In this document: piece by piece, positions 51,040 through 61,529 of the stretch
How the letters are laid out: each line of letters opens with the position of its first letter
Position numbering within the stretch: position 1 is the stretch's first letter
Assembly: GCA_964057195.1 (NCBI GenBank)
Contig: OZ059840.1
Span: 23,283,721 to 23,347,720, forward strand
From: Orthosia cruda
Taxonomy: Eukaryota; Arthropoda; Insecta; Lepidoptera; Noctuidae
Length of the DNA: 64,000 bases
Direction of reading: 5' to 3'
The notes under the pieces: model-generated
The model's input: the letters and a program-made list of their open reading frames with translations, nothing else
Told to the model about the DNA's origin: nothing
The model's database searches: none
Position numbers and translations under genes: made by a program

Positions 51040-52405
51040 AGTACCTATCCCAAGATAGTAAACATTGCACTAGCACTGTTATTGTTCTTAGGTATAATAT
51101 TACCTACCACAACTACATATAATATCACGCAATTCGATATCAACAAAACGTTGTACTTTGACACTGTGGGTAAAGTACAATTAATTCGGGACAAGTGAAA
51201 ACTAGTCACATATTTTGACATGTCTCCTTACTGGCTAGGAGACAAAGCCATCAAGGATTTTACAAGCTACCTCGATAGAACATGCGAACCAATTATATAA
51301 TCAAGTCACTGTCATATGATACTCCATCAAATACGTCACGATTACAACGAAATGCAATACTACAACCAGCTGTTGCTTAGTCAACATTACGGCGAGCGTT
51401 TACGAACACGACGCGGCCTTATCAACGCTGTCGGCTCAATTGCAAACTCATTGTTCGGAGTATTAAACGAAAGTTTCGCAGAAAATACAGACAGGACATT
51501 GAACTTGTGCACCGTAATCTAACACACCAAGGTCAGTTATGGGAAAACTTGACATCCATCGTCGAAGCAGAGCACAATGTACTACAAAGAACTGAAAACA
51601 TAAAAGCAAAGTAACACAAAACCATAAATAAACATTTAAATGCTTTAGACAACATTAACAGTAAGCTGCAACAAGAAATCGATGTGATGACTGCACAACA
51701 GGACTTCAAATTAGTCTCTATAGCAACCATTAATATGATGCAAAACTTGAAACAGATACAAGAAATTTTAATAGATACAATATCGGAAATATACCATGGC
51801 CAAATCAGCACAAAAGTTCGGGTCACCGAAAAAATTTTTTTTTTTTACCACAGCATACCAACCAGTTAAACTTTTCACCAAATATGCTCGTACCAGAACT
51901 AGACCAGATAAACCATATTGTGAACCTTACAATACCAACGGAAACAGCATTACCAGAGGACATGAGTCTGAATAGATCTCTATCCATTCTTGGAAAACAG
52001 ATTAAAACGCTAAAAAACCACCAAAGCAGAGGTCGATGGCGTATCAGTTCATGACATCCTCCAGTACACCATCATCTACATACTGCTGGGAGTTGTACTA
52101 TGCGCGGCAGCAGTCTGGATCTGGAAAAGAGCAAGTTGCTGATCGCATTCTACGGCCGGCTGGGCGCAGCCTCACCACAGACAGGAGTCTGTGGCGACCA
52201 CATCAACCAGAGTGCATAGTGAAGTACAACCGCGACAGCCTAGTACCGCTGATCGTCAGCAAAGTGAGAGTGAACATATAGGTTTAAGTGCATATTTCGC
52301 AAGACGATGGCCCAGTGCTATGCGTAGTGCGGGTAAAAAGGAAAGGGCTACGTTGCCTATAGTGCGAAAAGAACGTGTGCTTACAATGGAAGATTCATTA
52401 GTTTA
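51040..52405 (+). pseudogene. env: BEL-B env-like glycoprotein remnant
   Basis: After integrase, in the same frame, a hydrophobic segment (NIALALLLFLGIILP, about 51061-51105) resembles a signal or anchor. The frame stops at 51196-51198. The next frame (51316-51522) has an Arg-rich furin-like site RTRR (51403-51414), then GLINAVGSIANSLFGVLN, the pattern of insect errantivirus and baculovirus F fusion peptides. Broken frames follow to about 52.0 kb with helical, coiled-coil-like content (51684-51830), and a hydrophobic stretch at about 52062-52124 resembles a transmembrane segment. Such proteins mediate membrane fusion in env-bearing insect retroelements. Several frameshifts and stops disable it, and the family is inferred from motif pattern. 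Confidence 0.62.
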
Positions 52406-52509
52406 AAGAATTCGTGTTTTAAGGACAACCATAAATCATACTTTTACCTTTGTTTACTATTTTACACTAAGTTCACCATTTTATAATTACCTATTTTACT
52501 TTTGTATAC

Positions 52510-52575
52510 CATTTCTTGTTTAGTTTTTACCTTTTCTTGTTTAGTTTTTACCTTTTCTTGTTTATTTCTTGTATA
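52510..52575 (+). repeat. Three tandem copies of a 21-bp repeat near BEL-B 3' end
   Basis: The unit (CTTTTCTTGTTTAGTTTTTAC) occurs about 2.7 times between 52510 and 52575. It is located between the env remnant and the 3' LTR; function unknown. Confidence 0.85.
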
Positions 52576-52642
52576 ATTATAAAACTAAGATGATTTGATT
52601 AGTACTTTACCCTCCTCTTATCTTATCTTGTGCTCGGGAATA

Positions 52643-52942
52643 TGTCCGGAGCAATAATTGCAACCGAACAGCTCAGCACTATTGCCTGCGTGCATTTCCA
52701 TAAATGCATGTATCACAACTAGCTTCAGTTAGTGCGTGTCCACCAGTCGCGTAACTCCAATCAAACCATTGTAGTGCTACTTTAGCTTAGATTAACCATT
52801 TACCATTATTTTAACTAGTATTCAATATAACTTTCAAAACCATTATTGCGTATCATTAAACCAGTGGTCGTAAACCAATAACCAAACCATTACCATTCTA
52901 ATATAAAACCAACCAAATCAACCAACTCAGAGTTAAATCAAG
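52643..52942 (+). repeat. BEL-B 3' LTR
   Basis: Starts TGTCCGGAGC. The first 186 bp match the 5' copy. The end is uncertain: AAATCAAGCA near 52942 would give the expected CA end. Confidence 0.65.
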
Positions 52943-53277
52943 CAGGCGCTGAATTCTACACTCAAAATTTGCAATGTTTTTTTTTTGAACGTCCCTTTAT
53001 TTAAGAACACTTGGGTGGTCAAGACGTATCTAACGATGTCTTTACTATATAAATCCGTGTAGTGGTTTGAAAGATGAGGTAATAAAGAACATAGTACATA
53101 AAAGAAACGCGTGAAAAATCCTTTCCTTGCAGTCGGGTAAAAACTAGAGTTACGTGTCCGTTCTTCGCCATAGAAACTACTTTTGCGAATGGACAGCAAT
53201 ATTTGAATGTTAAAAATAAAAAAATTATACTTCGTTATTATTACAAATAATTTTTCTTTATTTTTACACTTGCAGCC

Positions 53278-53700
53278 TGTGGGAGAAGTATTCGCGGGCG
53301 TCGTATGGGGCCCTTCGGGTCCAGTATAATAACGCGTTCAGAAAACTGATTGGGTTGCCTTGGCGTTGCAATGCGTCAGGGATGTTTGCAGCGGCGCGTG
53401 TGGATTGTTTTACGCGATAATGCGCAAGCGCGCAACATCAATGGTGGCCCGGGTTATGGACAGCCCTAAAAGGGTTCTGAAAATGATTGCTGACAGAGTG
53501 GACTGTCCATATATAGCACACTGTTCATAGTTACATGTGTCACCGTATCGTGTTGTTTACTAACACTTAGTTTTAAGCACATTGTTACTAACCCTATATG
53601 AGTTTTCGCTCGAAATAAGTTTTTGAATTAGAATTTGACATTCAAAAGTTGCCTAATTGAAATAAATGATTTGACTTTGAAAATTGAGTGATAGTGTAGC
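53278..53700 (+). pseudogene. LINE ORF2 C-terminus fragment
   Basis: The plus strand encodes YNNAFRKLIGLPWRCNASGM and FAAARVDCF (53336-53424), characteristic of a LINE C-terminal region (YNNAFRxLLGLP), with a TAA stop (53427-53429) in the degenerate frame. Further coding traces (KMIADRVDCPYI-like, frameshifted) follow to about 53520, and then a 3' UTR-like AT-rich end. Confidence 0.65.
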
Positions 53701-53769
53701 ATTTGCCGAAATTTGTGTCAGGAGCACAAAGGTGCATTGAAGGAGGCATACAAATTGGAATTGTTTCTT

Positions 53770-53925
53770 TTTTTAATTTTGATTTTTTTATTTTATTTTT
53801 ATTGTTAAACTTTTATGTTCAAATATAGTGTATAACATTATTTATTATGTGGTATAACATCGTCTTGGAATACTGTAAGATGTTGTACATATTGGTGTCA
53901 AATAAATAAATAATAAATCAGTGAA
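53770..53925 (+). mobile_element. LINE 3' tail with AAAT repeat
   Basis: AT-rich sequence with GTCAAATAAATAAATAATAAAT at the end (53898-53919). It resembles the tail at 8165-8330. Family unknown. Confidence 0.4.
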
Positions 53926-54214
53926 AAAATCGTAATGGGGTGAGTCTTTTTCAGACGCACAAACAATATAAACAAACTAACAAATTATCCCTTTGTAAAA
54001 GAAAGAAACAAAGGTCTACGTTTACAACGCTATGTTAACTTTTATAAGGAAAGAAATATGTTCACAGTGTACCCGTTTTAAGGGCAAGGTCGACCCGTTA
54101 GAATATTATATTATACGAGCATAAACTTACCTTTTTGTGTTACATTTTATTAGACAGTATTTTTGAAGAAATTAAGTTTAGTTTACAGCGGAATATAAAC
54201 TTGAACTATGTAGG

Positions 54215-54300
54215 TATGTCAGGTCAACCAAAACACGTCCACTGCTGGACATAGGCCTCCACCAAACGTCGCAAAACTGATCAGTCCTGTGCGTTTGTTA
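54215..54300 (-). mobile_element. RTE-type LINE, 3' end fragment
   Basis: Plus-strand GTCCACTGCTGGACATAGGCCTCC and GTCGCAAAACTGATCAGTCC match the inverse of the RTE end with more divergence. The ATGATGA tail is missing. Confidence 0.55.
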
Positions 54301-54309
54301 TTATATAAG

Positions 54310-54975
54310 TGTAAAAGCACTTTATCATAATGATCGTAGTAGAAAATTAGGGTTATGATAAATAGAATTTGTTAGTAAATTTGAACAGTTGACATTTTGA
54401 ATTATAGCTTGCCTAGCGTCGGCAGTGCCAAGTTTAAAAAAAGAAAGAGTTAAGTGGTCAGCTTGTACTAATTTTGTAACAAATTTTGTACCGTAGTACC
54501 AAACGAGTACATAATTTAATGAAACGGTTATGTTCGTTAGAAACTCAGACCCGATTTGGATTAAGTTTAAAATCTTACCCAATTTCTAAAAACGAACTTA
54601 ATACCACTCAGTCTACAAATCCAATACAAAACAGTCCAATTGTTTACTTATCTATTCAAAACATTTACGATCCCCGTGTTTTAGATGTCAACCTGACTAA
54701 ATCGAATCTAATTTCTGTGCGAATTATTTTCTCGTTAATTCCAAGCCCCGGGCAGAGTTCAAAGAATGAAATTGAATTAATTAACTTTTGTGTCCATAAA
54801 TCGGAGATCAGATTTAACAAAGAGTGTTTATGTTTGACAATCTCTCTGCTTTGTTTTCTCCTAAATAATTGTTGGAGTGGGCTTCTAGTCTAACAGAATG
54901 TAGCTGAGTACCTGTATTTTACATGGAGTGACAGCCTAAATGATATCTACAACCCAGTAATTGGGTATAGTATAG
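54310..54975. other. No gene recognised
   Basis: A 135-codon frame at 54486-54893 has no domain, and its length is not remarkable in this window. No repeat ends are visible. Confidence 0.45.
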
Positions 54976-54980
54976 TATAG

Positions 54981-55112
54981 TGCGCGCGGCGCCATGTGTG
55001 CGTGCGCTTGTAATTATACATTATACATTTGTGTGGCGCAGTGACGCGGCAGTCGTCGTCCGAACGAAAAACCACCCACACATGTTTACTCACACATAGC
55101 ACCGCGCGCAAA
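54981..55112. mobile_element. Short GC-rich inverted-repeat element (MITE-like)
   Basis: TGCGCGCGGCGCCATGTGTG at the left is inverted at the right (CACACATAGCACCGCGCGCA) with two or three changes. The total is ~130 bp. It stands out as GC-rich in an AT-rich setting. The interior (CGCAGTGACGCGGCAGTCGTC) is also GC-rich. Confidence 0.6.
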
Positions 55113-56080
55113 GAGTGAGACTAAATGAGTTGAACTATCTATAACACGATACTTCTTGGCTCGACAGGTGTGTTGATTTTTTGGCTTCTAAATACAAATG
55201 AGAACTGAGACTAACGGCTTTACCTGCTTTCCAAGCCATGAACAAGTCACCGTATGAAATGGATGGTCACCCATCCCTTGAAGATCCATCCATGTGGTTG
55301 TATCACCAAGCTACGAGCTCTTCAATGTTAGTGTTGGGCAGTGCAAAATAATAATGGCGGCATTGCTACCCATTCTTGATTTAAAACTGAAAATGTTTGA
55401 TGCAAATCGATTTGAAAGCTTTGCCAATAATTGTTTAAAAATATTGCAGATTGTGCTTGTGATTGAGTTGTTTTTAAAATTGTATGTAAAATATGTCGGA
55501 AATAATTTTTGAATATTGTATATTTTTTTTTAATATTGCCTATTGGTTTTTGCAGAACAACCTACTGCCCGTTTGATATACGACCGGTTCTTCTAATATA
55601 CTTCTTAAATTAATTTTGTTTTGGGGTCCAAGGCAGTTGAATCGTTTTGGTGGGATTCGAGCTTTATTACCTCGGTGCTTAACTGGTGGTCACTACTGTG
55701 GCTTGTAGGAGTTTCAGAGGTGGAAAATACATAAGGTGGCGGGCTTTCACCATAGGAAAAAGAAATGTCATGGTTATTTTGACTGAAGATAGCACATAGA
55801 CTTACTCAACGTATAACTAAATAATGACCCAAATCAATATCTGTCGAAATAAATCAAATCACGCAATAAAAAAGACATACTTCTACCACCCTTGCCATAT
55901 TAATAGTAATAACTTATGTTTATCGACCTACCACTACAGAGGTGATTGCCCATTAAAGGTCGTCCCAATAACAGCCATATGTTCTGGTGGGATAATCTGG
56001 GGACCGACGTAAATGGGACTTAGTGACCTTACGGGTAAGTTTAACATGGAGATTGGAATGATGCGATTTCACTATCACCA
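55113..56080. other. No gene recognised
   Basis: Mixed unique-looking DNA without identified elements. Confidence 0.45.
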
Positions 56081-56084
56081 TCAC

Positions 56085-56271
56085 TACATATTATAAAACA
56101 AGGACTTTGTTTTGTTGTCCGCCGCGTATAAACTCAAAAACTACTTAACGGGTTTTCATGCATTTTTACCAATAGACAGAGTGACTTATGAGGAAGGTTT
56201 AAGTATATAATTTGCTAAGCTTTTGTGTCTTCCCGAAACCCACGCGGGCGAAGCCGCTGGCAAAAGCTAGT
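56085..56271 (+). mobile_element. Helitron-like non-autonomous copy, typical 3' end
   Basis: Runs from TATTATAAAACAAGGACTTTG through AACGGGTTTTCATGCATTTTT to ACGCGGGCGAAGCCGCTGGC and AAAAGCTAG followed by T. The GCGGGCGAAGCCGC hairpin plus CTAG before T is the Helitron 3' end signature. Confidence 0.62.
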
Positions 56272-56277
56272 ATTTAT

Positions 56278-56440
56278 TATTAGCTTTTTACGGCGACTTC
56301 GCTACCGCGGTCACAGGAACAATGCCTTTTTCGGGGATAAAAACTATATTTTACCGAGGGTCCTAGTGTAATTTTCTACAACGAAAGAATTTTCCAGAGA
56401 TTATGTCATAAGAAGGAAACAAAACAATTTTACTTTTTTC
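56278..56440 (-). mobile_element. Helitron-like copy, opposite orientation, abutting
   Basis: The reverse complement ends GCGGTAGCGAAGTCGCCGTAAAAAGCTAA, again a hairpin-bearing 3' end, facing the copy at 56085-56271 with only about six bases between them. The body (ATTTTCTACAACGAAAGAATTT region) is also a known word of this family in lepidopteran genomes, as I recall. Confidence 0.5.
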
Positions 56441-56559
56441 TTTACAAAAGTTTAAGTATACGACTGCCTCATTGTTTTGGTCATTACAAGTGAGTCTGCT
56501 GGACAGGGTTTTAGGTTCTACCTACCAGGCATTGCTTTAGATTTTCTGTTTCAATAATT

Positions 56560-56870
56560 GTCAGTCATCATCATCATATCAGCCGAAAGACGTCTACTGC
56601 TGGATATAGGCCTTCCCCAAGCGTCGCCACATTGACCGGTCCCGTGCGTCCCGCATCCAGCGGATCCCCGCAACCTTCACCATCGGTCCACCTGGCCTTT
56701 CGGTTCACGGTCGCTACTTCAGAATTTTTCTGTCCCATCGGCCATCTGTTCTGCGAGCAATGCCCACTGCCACTTAAGTTTGGCAATTCTTCGGGCTATG
56801 TCGGTAATCCTGGTTCTCTTGCGGATCTCTAAATTTCTGATATCTCTTTTGCGCTTTGGGTGACTGTAAG
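56560..56870 (-). pseudogene. RTE-type LINE ORF C-terminus, longest RTE copy here
   Basis: The minus strand encodes the last ~90 residues of an RTE ORF, with shifts: a RIAKLKWQWAGHIA-type region (frameshifted here), NSEVATVNRKARWTDG near 56690-56740, then the RDRSMWRRLGKAYIQQ region and a TGATGATGATGA tail at the plus-strand left edge (56565-56580). RTE ORFs encode a combined endonuclease-RT; only the C-terminus is present. It is the best witness for the family of short tails elsewhere in the window. Confidence 0.68.
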
Positions 56871-57049
56871 CTTTCTGATGAGGCCCATTGTCAGTGGTGG
56901 CCCGTTATTATTGTATTGCGCCCGACACCACCATCCAGTGACAAAGTACTTCGAACTTATCGTTTGTTAGCAAAACCTAATGTTTAACATGGCCACTTCT
57001 GGCAACTAATCAACTTATAGTAGCTTCGAATTAAATACTGTTTTACAGA

Positions 57050-57345
57050 CATGAAAAAAAGGAGGTCTCAATCTCAAAAGTAATTAATTCGACACATATG
57101 TTTGTAATATTCTTGGAATTCCACAATATTCACATATTATTGATTTATTATTTTACTCTGTATGGGCTTCTAAACACGTGTGCCAAATTTCATAAGCCTA
57201 TGTATGTTTTTTTGTATGTATGTATGTGTAAAAGTGCAAAAATAACTTTCGTTTCGGAAGTCGGTGTTGAAAAACGATAAAATCAAGAGGTACCAAAGAC
57301 ACCGACTGCCGAAACGAAAGTTATTTTGCACTTTAAAGTGTTTTG
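57050..57345 (+). repeat. Fold-back within interspersed repeat, 39-bp arms
   Basis: AAAGTGCAAAAATAACTTTC and the next 19 bases (57230-57269) are inverted at 57299-57337 with two changes. The loop of ~30 bases includes AACGATAAAATCAAGAGG. Words are shared with 39190-39400 in the opposite sense. The start (GAAAAAAAGGAGGTCTCAATCTC) resembles the common 'GGAGGAGGTTCTCAATTCG' lepidopteran repeat. Confidence 0.6.
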
Positions 57346-57399
57346 CTTTTTGCAAAAAATAAAGCGTAATATCGATGTGTATAATTATAAACATGGCAT

Positions 57400-58185
57400 C
57401 GATTACGATCTACCTCAAACAAAATTTGTCGTATATCAGATACATTAGGTAATCATTAATTCTCATTTCAAATTCATTAATTTGAAATGTTAATTAATAT
57501 TCTGATGATAATTGCAAGAGCGATGGTCTAATAGAATATTATAATGCCTGACCTCTGTATTTAGGGTTTTACCACACATTACACGCTATTCACTTCAATC
57601 AGACTGATCATTGATTTGTTGACTCATAATTATTATAATTTTTATGCGAGCTACTTATCAAATATAGTAACTAATTGATTCACGAGTTAATGAGCAAACC
57701 ACTTGACGATGAATAAAATTACATTGATAATATCGTTTTTCAAAAATTTACTCCGTTAGATATAATTATATAAATCAATTTCATAAAAGAAGATTGCTGT
57801 ATTAGTGTTAAGTGACTAGCTTATTTCCCCGGCTTAGCTTATAACTCCTATTACATTTAAGTTTAAGTCCTCAAAATCTAAATATTTTTATTTTCAACTA
57901 TAAAGTAGTTATAATAGGTACTTTAGAATTGTTAAACAAAAAAATTATTTAGTTTCATATTCTAAAGCATCAATAGGTCTCTATGGAGAAGAATGTGCAT
58001 GAAACTCCACGGACACTCTCTTTGCCATCAGTTTTAATTACAATTACTTGGTTACATCATTGTTGTTTAAAAAATACATATATGTGAGAACGATGTAATA
58101 AAGACGTGCACGCAAAACAAATAATTCTAAAATAAAATAAGTACGCAATTAACAAGTAAAATTTCAAAATTTGAAACCATTTACG
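57400..58185. other. No gene recognised
   Basis: AT-rich DNA, with no features beyond simple-sequence stretches. Confidence 0.45.
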
Positions 58186-58189
58186 ACAC

Positions 58190-58425
58190 ATCTTGCGAAA
58201 ACACCCCGATTTAAACAGTAAAACGCCCATAAATTTTGAACGGCTGAACCGATTTTATAAAAATATAGCTAAGAACACTCTCGACAAAATCACCTTTTCA
58301 ACAAAAAAACTAAATCAAAATCGGTTCTTCCGTTTAGGCGCTATGATGCCACACACAGGCACACAGATACACAGCAACACACGTCAAACTTATAACACCC
58401 GCTCTTTTTCCGGCGGGGGTTAAAA
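58190..58425 (+). repeat. Lepidopteran interspersed repeat
   Basis: AATTTTGAACGGCTGAACCGATTTT, AAATCAAAATCGGTTCTTCCGT and TTATAACACCCGCTCTTTTTCCGGCGGGGGTTA are familiar words of a frequent repeat. There is no ORF of interest (a 76-codon frame is incidental). Confidence 0.45.
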
Positions 58426-58429
58426 ACAG

Positions 58430-59955
58430 GCCGCGGCAGCTAAGTTATGACCAAGTCCCAACCGATGGCGTCCGTTCACACACATGACGCATGGATTGGC
58501 ACCACTCAGCTCAACCATCATGAACGGAATCGAATGATCCAACACATGTGCCACCATCAGAGAGACATTAGAGAGAGCATGACACTAAGTCTAAGTTCAA
58601 GTACTAAAAGTCTTCGCTTATCTTATCTCGCGCGTATCTTATTAAGTCCACCCGCACTTAATTTGCCGAAAAAAACTTAGTAAACTAGTGTGTGGCTTGT
58701 TTTGGTGAAAGAATTTTCGGTATGGGATCAGCAGGTAATTTTAGAAAGAATTTACAAAAGTTTATACAAGCAATTTTACTTCTGATATTACTACATACAG
58801 ATTATTCCAATAAAAATAACAAACAAACAGCACTCACTCAAAAAAGAAAATCATAACAAAAAAGTCCGCATCAAAAAGTCTTGAACACACAAAAGGTGTT
58901 TAGAACAAACCTTTAGCCAGAGTTAAACAGGACTTGCCCAACCATAACAGTAATAAGGATTTCGGCTTAGGATACGCAATCAAGGGGTAAAAGTTTTAAT
59001 AACCAACAATTTTATAGGTTATACGACGAAAGAATTGTATACGATCGATGTTTATGAGTTTATGAGGAGTTGTATTGGTTTAGAGTGGTCGGTCTGGTTG
59101 TAATAGGGTATTGGGGTTATAAGGATCTGAGCATGTGGAATGATCTTGATGTAATGTGGTTTCTATGACGCAATACAAATGTAACGGGACTTGTGGGTCT
59201 TGCTGTTCGAGGTTATTCTTCGCATTACATGTAACGCTGAAGACAGACATCTGTTTATTTGTCATAGTGCAAGGGCTGCCTGAAGTAATCAGATTTCAGA
59301 GAGACATTAAGCTTGTCTAAAATCTGATTCTGATAAAGACAGTTCACAAACAAAAGTCTGCTAAAACAATAAACAATCATATTACAAATAAGTTACAAAC
59401 GAATACACACGAATAAGAAGCAAAACACAATCAGTTATACAAAAAAAATACAACAGATTGGATAGGATTAGTTTTAGTGAAACATCTGAGGATGACAACT
59501 CAAAATGCAATAAATTATTATAAAGCTATGCCAAGCTTTTAGTTTTGAAATAATAAATACATTATCCTCTGCAGAAACTCTTTTAAATAACCAATATCCC
59601 GACACAGGTGGAGCTATGTAAGTTCATAACATAATGAGCACCGAAGCAAGACTTTGAGGCATGAATAACAAAACAACACAGAATTTCATATTAATTTCAC
59701 TAAAGCAAGCTCGAAAGCATTCGAGCAGGGGTGCTTTTAATTAAATTTTTACTTGCTCAAGTCGGCGGCTTCTCTAATAGTTTCATTACTCATCTCGGCG
59801 TCTCGGTCTACGTGTCATTTAAGTAGGTTGTTCCATGACTTGCAGACACGGTAGAGTGTGTAATGTAAAAGTCAATGTAGAGTGTCATTTTGAGAGCTAA
59901 GTTCTTTAAAGTAACATATAACATAACATAGGTGCAGTGTTGTTTTAATCCTATG
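58430..59955. other. No gene recognised
   Basis: AT-rich DNA without identifiable elements. Confidence 0.45.
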
Positions 59956-59964
59956 TAAAAGAGA

Positions 59965-60090
59965 AGCAACAAGACGAAGATGGAGAGGCGAACTGGACTC
60001 GTACTGAAAGGAATGGTCTGCAATGGCAGAGGATACATGTGTATCGAAAAGGGAGTAGAAGGCATTTGCCCAGCCGTGGGATACAAGAAA
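59965..60090 (+). pseudogene. Second RTE-like family, C-terminus fragment
   Basis: The plus-strand frame with RRWRGELDSY, a stop, KEWSAMAED and then KAFAQPWDTRKTE resembles the RRWxDxLDxYxKxWxxxAxDRxxWRxxxEAFAQQWD end of an RTE-type ORF. It is distinct from the QQWTSFG family, and stops at two sites show decay. Confidence 0.5.
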
Positions 60091-60250
60091 AACTGAATAA
60101 CACAAATAAAAAAGTTTGTCGCCGTTTGCATATGTATGCAGTCGGCTACGAACTAGTACCTTTTTTAGAAGGCCAAAAATCACCCTTTTCTATTTATTAA
60201 GCAGCAGATCACGTGTCACTGCAGTCATGATTCCGAACCCGACTGCAGAT

Positions 60251-60472
60251 GGCAGCAGCAGACGGCAGAGCTGTGTTCCTATTGGTTTTGAGTGTTCCGT
60301 GAGACAAGATGTCTGACTACACTCACTTACTAATTCACTACTGATCTGCGGTCGGGCGAACCGTCGTATGCGATCGTGCTATGTGTAGTCGGCTGCAAAT
60401 GCGGAAGATATTTCATAGAAATACATAGAAACCAGTAGTGTCACAGCGACACGTCGTCTGCTGCTGCTGTAT
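60251..60472. mobile_element. Inverted-repeat element with CAGCAGCAGACG ends
   Basis: The left end GGCAGCAGCAGACGGCAGAGCTGTG (60251 on) is inverted at the right (CACAGCGACACGTCGTCTGCTGCTGCTG, to 60468), with TATTGGTTTTGA/AGAAACCAGTA also pairing. Interior ~140 bp non-coding. Flanks at 60125-60165 and 60470-60500 share GGCTACGAACTAGTACCTTTT/CACGAACTCGTACCTTT as direct repeats. Confidence 0.55.
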
Positions 60473-60639
60473 GTCAGCCACGAACTCGTACCTTTAATCA
60501 CACTACTGATAGCTCTCTTATGAGGTTAGACCAAAGAGGCAGTCCAAATCAGCCCAGAGGGCCTAGACAAAAAAGTGAATTCGTGTTACCGAAAACGATT
60601 GTCAAAAACGAGTATTTATAAACCATAAATTCAATAAAG

Positions 60640-60713
60640 ATTTTTTAAACTCTACCTCTAGTAAAACAGGGTTAAAGTGTTATGCGAACAAGATCGCGGG
60701 TAACAGCTAGTTA
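60640..60713 (+). mobile_element. Helitron-like 3' end, short
   Basis: AAGATCGCGGGTAACAGCTAG followed by T resembles the Helitron-like ends elsewhere (CTAG/T with GC-rich bases before). Only a short segment is recognisable. Confidence 0.35.
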
Positions 60714-60939
60714 AGCGATATGACATCGTTGTCAACGAGTTTGTTAAGACTGCGCATAGCATTAATATTAAGTGTTGGACTAATTCCTCGCAAGAGTGTG
60801 TAGTCACGCAGCTCTGTTGGAGCTAAGCGAGGAGACGCGGGATTATACCTCCATTTGTTTGTTTATAATTGATTTGTGTTTGCGTGGATTGGGATTGTAT
60901 TTTTGGGTTCTCAGGGTTTCCCGTTAGGAGAAAGTTGGA

Positions 60940-61145
60940 AATGGCTCATCATAATCATCATCATCAGCCTTTTAATGTTCCCAGTGCTGGGACACAGGTC
61001 TCCTCTCTCTGAAAAGGAATGGGCCGTAATCCATCACGAAGACCCAGTGCAGGTTGGTGTATGTCGCATGTCTTTGAATTTTTGGTTCTAGGACATGCCG
61101 GTTTCCTCTTGAACTTTTCCTTCACCGTTTTTAGAGCAGTTTACC
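60940..61145 (-). repeat. Interspersed repeat, same family as 1561-1690
   Basis: The reverse complement aligns with 1561-1690 (GGACCTGTGTCCCAGCACTGGGAAC, GTCCTAGAACCAAAAATTCA). The plus-strand left end has TCATCATAATCATCATCATCAG, i.e. a TGATGA tail in the minus sense. The plus-strand right end contains CCGGTTTCCTCTTGAACTTTTCCTTCACCG, a familiar lepidopteran repeat word. Confidence 0.55.
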
Positions 61146-61529
61146 ACTGGACAACCACTGCATATTTATTTGATAGATATTAATAAAATATTTTTTATAA
61201 GTTATCCAACTTTCAGATAGCTTTACTACAATATTATAGAGGAATAGTTTTCGATCTACACTATCGCTAAGTACAGTAGGTTACTTTTATTTAAGAGATA
61301 TTCATGGTTCTTGTGGGACTGGACGGGAGCATAGCCAGGGGCAAAATCTAGTCCTCTATAAATTGGTAACTGCAATATTACGAACATTATTGTGTATGCT
61401 AACCTCACAATAATGGCCTAGAAAATTTGCCATCATCATATTACCCCTTTTCTACAAGAAATATAATTATTCTTTAATTTTTTTTAACTTTTTTCGTATT
61501 CTTAACGATCTGCTAAAAACGACTAACCT

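Larger units (their letters stand above)
45636..52950 (+). mobile_element. BEL/Pao LTR retrotransposon 'BEL-B' with env-like gene, heavily decayed
   Basis: The plus-strand order is 5' LTR (from 45636), gag, protease, RT, RNase H, integrase, env-like region, 3' LTR (from 52643). LTR copies agree over about 186 bp with many substitutions. The left one is then lost or replaced after 45823, so the 5' LTR end and primer site are missing. I could not fix the right LTR end (about 52942) or a target duplication. Gag, protease-RT and integrase carry several frameshifts, an in-frame TGA and a deletion. The domain families (DUF1759, DUF1758, Pao RT, DUF5641) identify BEL/Pao. Confidence 0.88.

Noticed and set aside
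52900..52960. A target-site duplication for BEL-B
   Set aside because: CTCAA (45631-45635) and CTGAA near 52949 are similar but not adjacent to a defined LTR end. The evidence is not good enough.
54486..54893. A 135-codon frame as a host gene
   Set aside because: No recognisable domain or signal, and AT-rich composition like the surroundings. A frame of this length is expected by chance in 64 kb.
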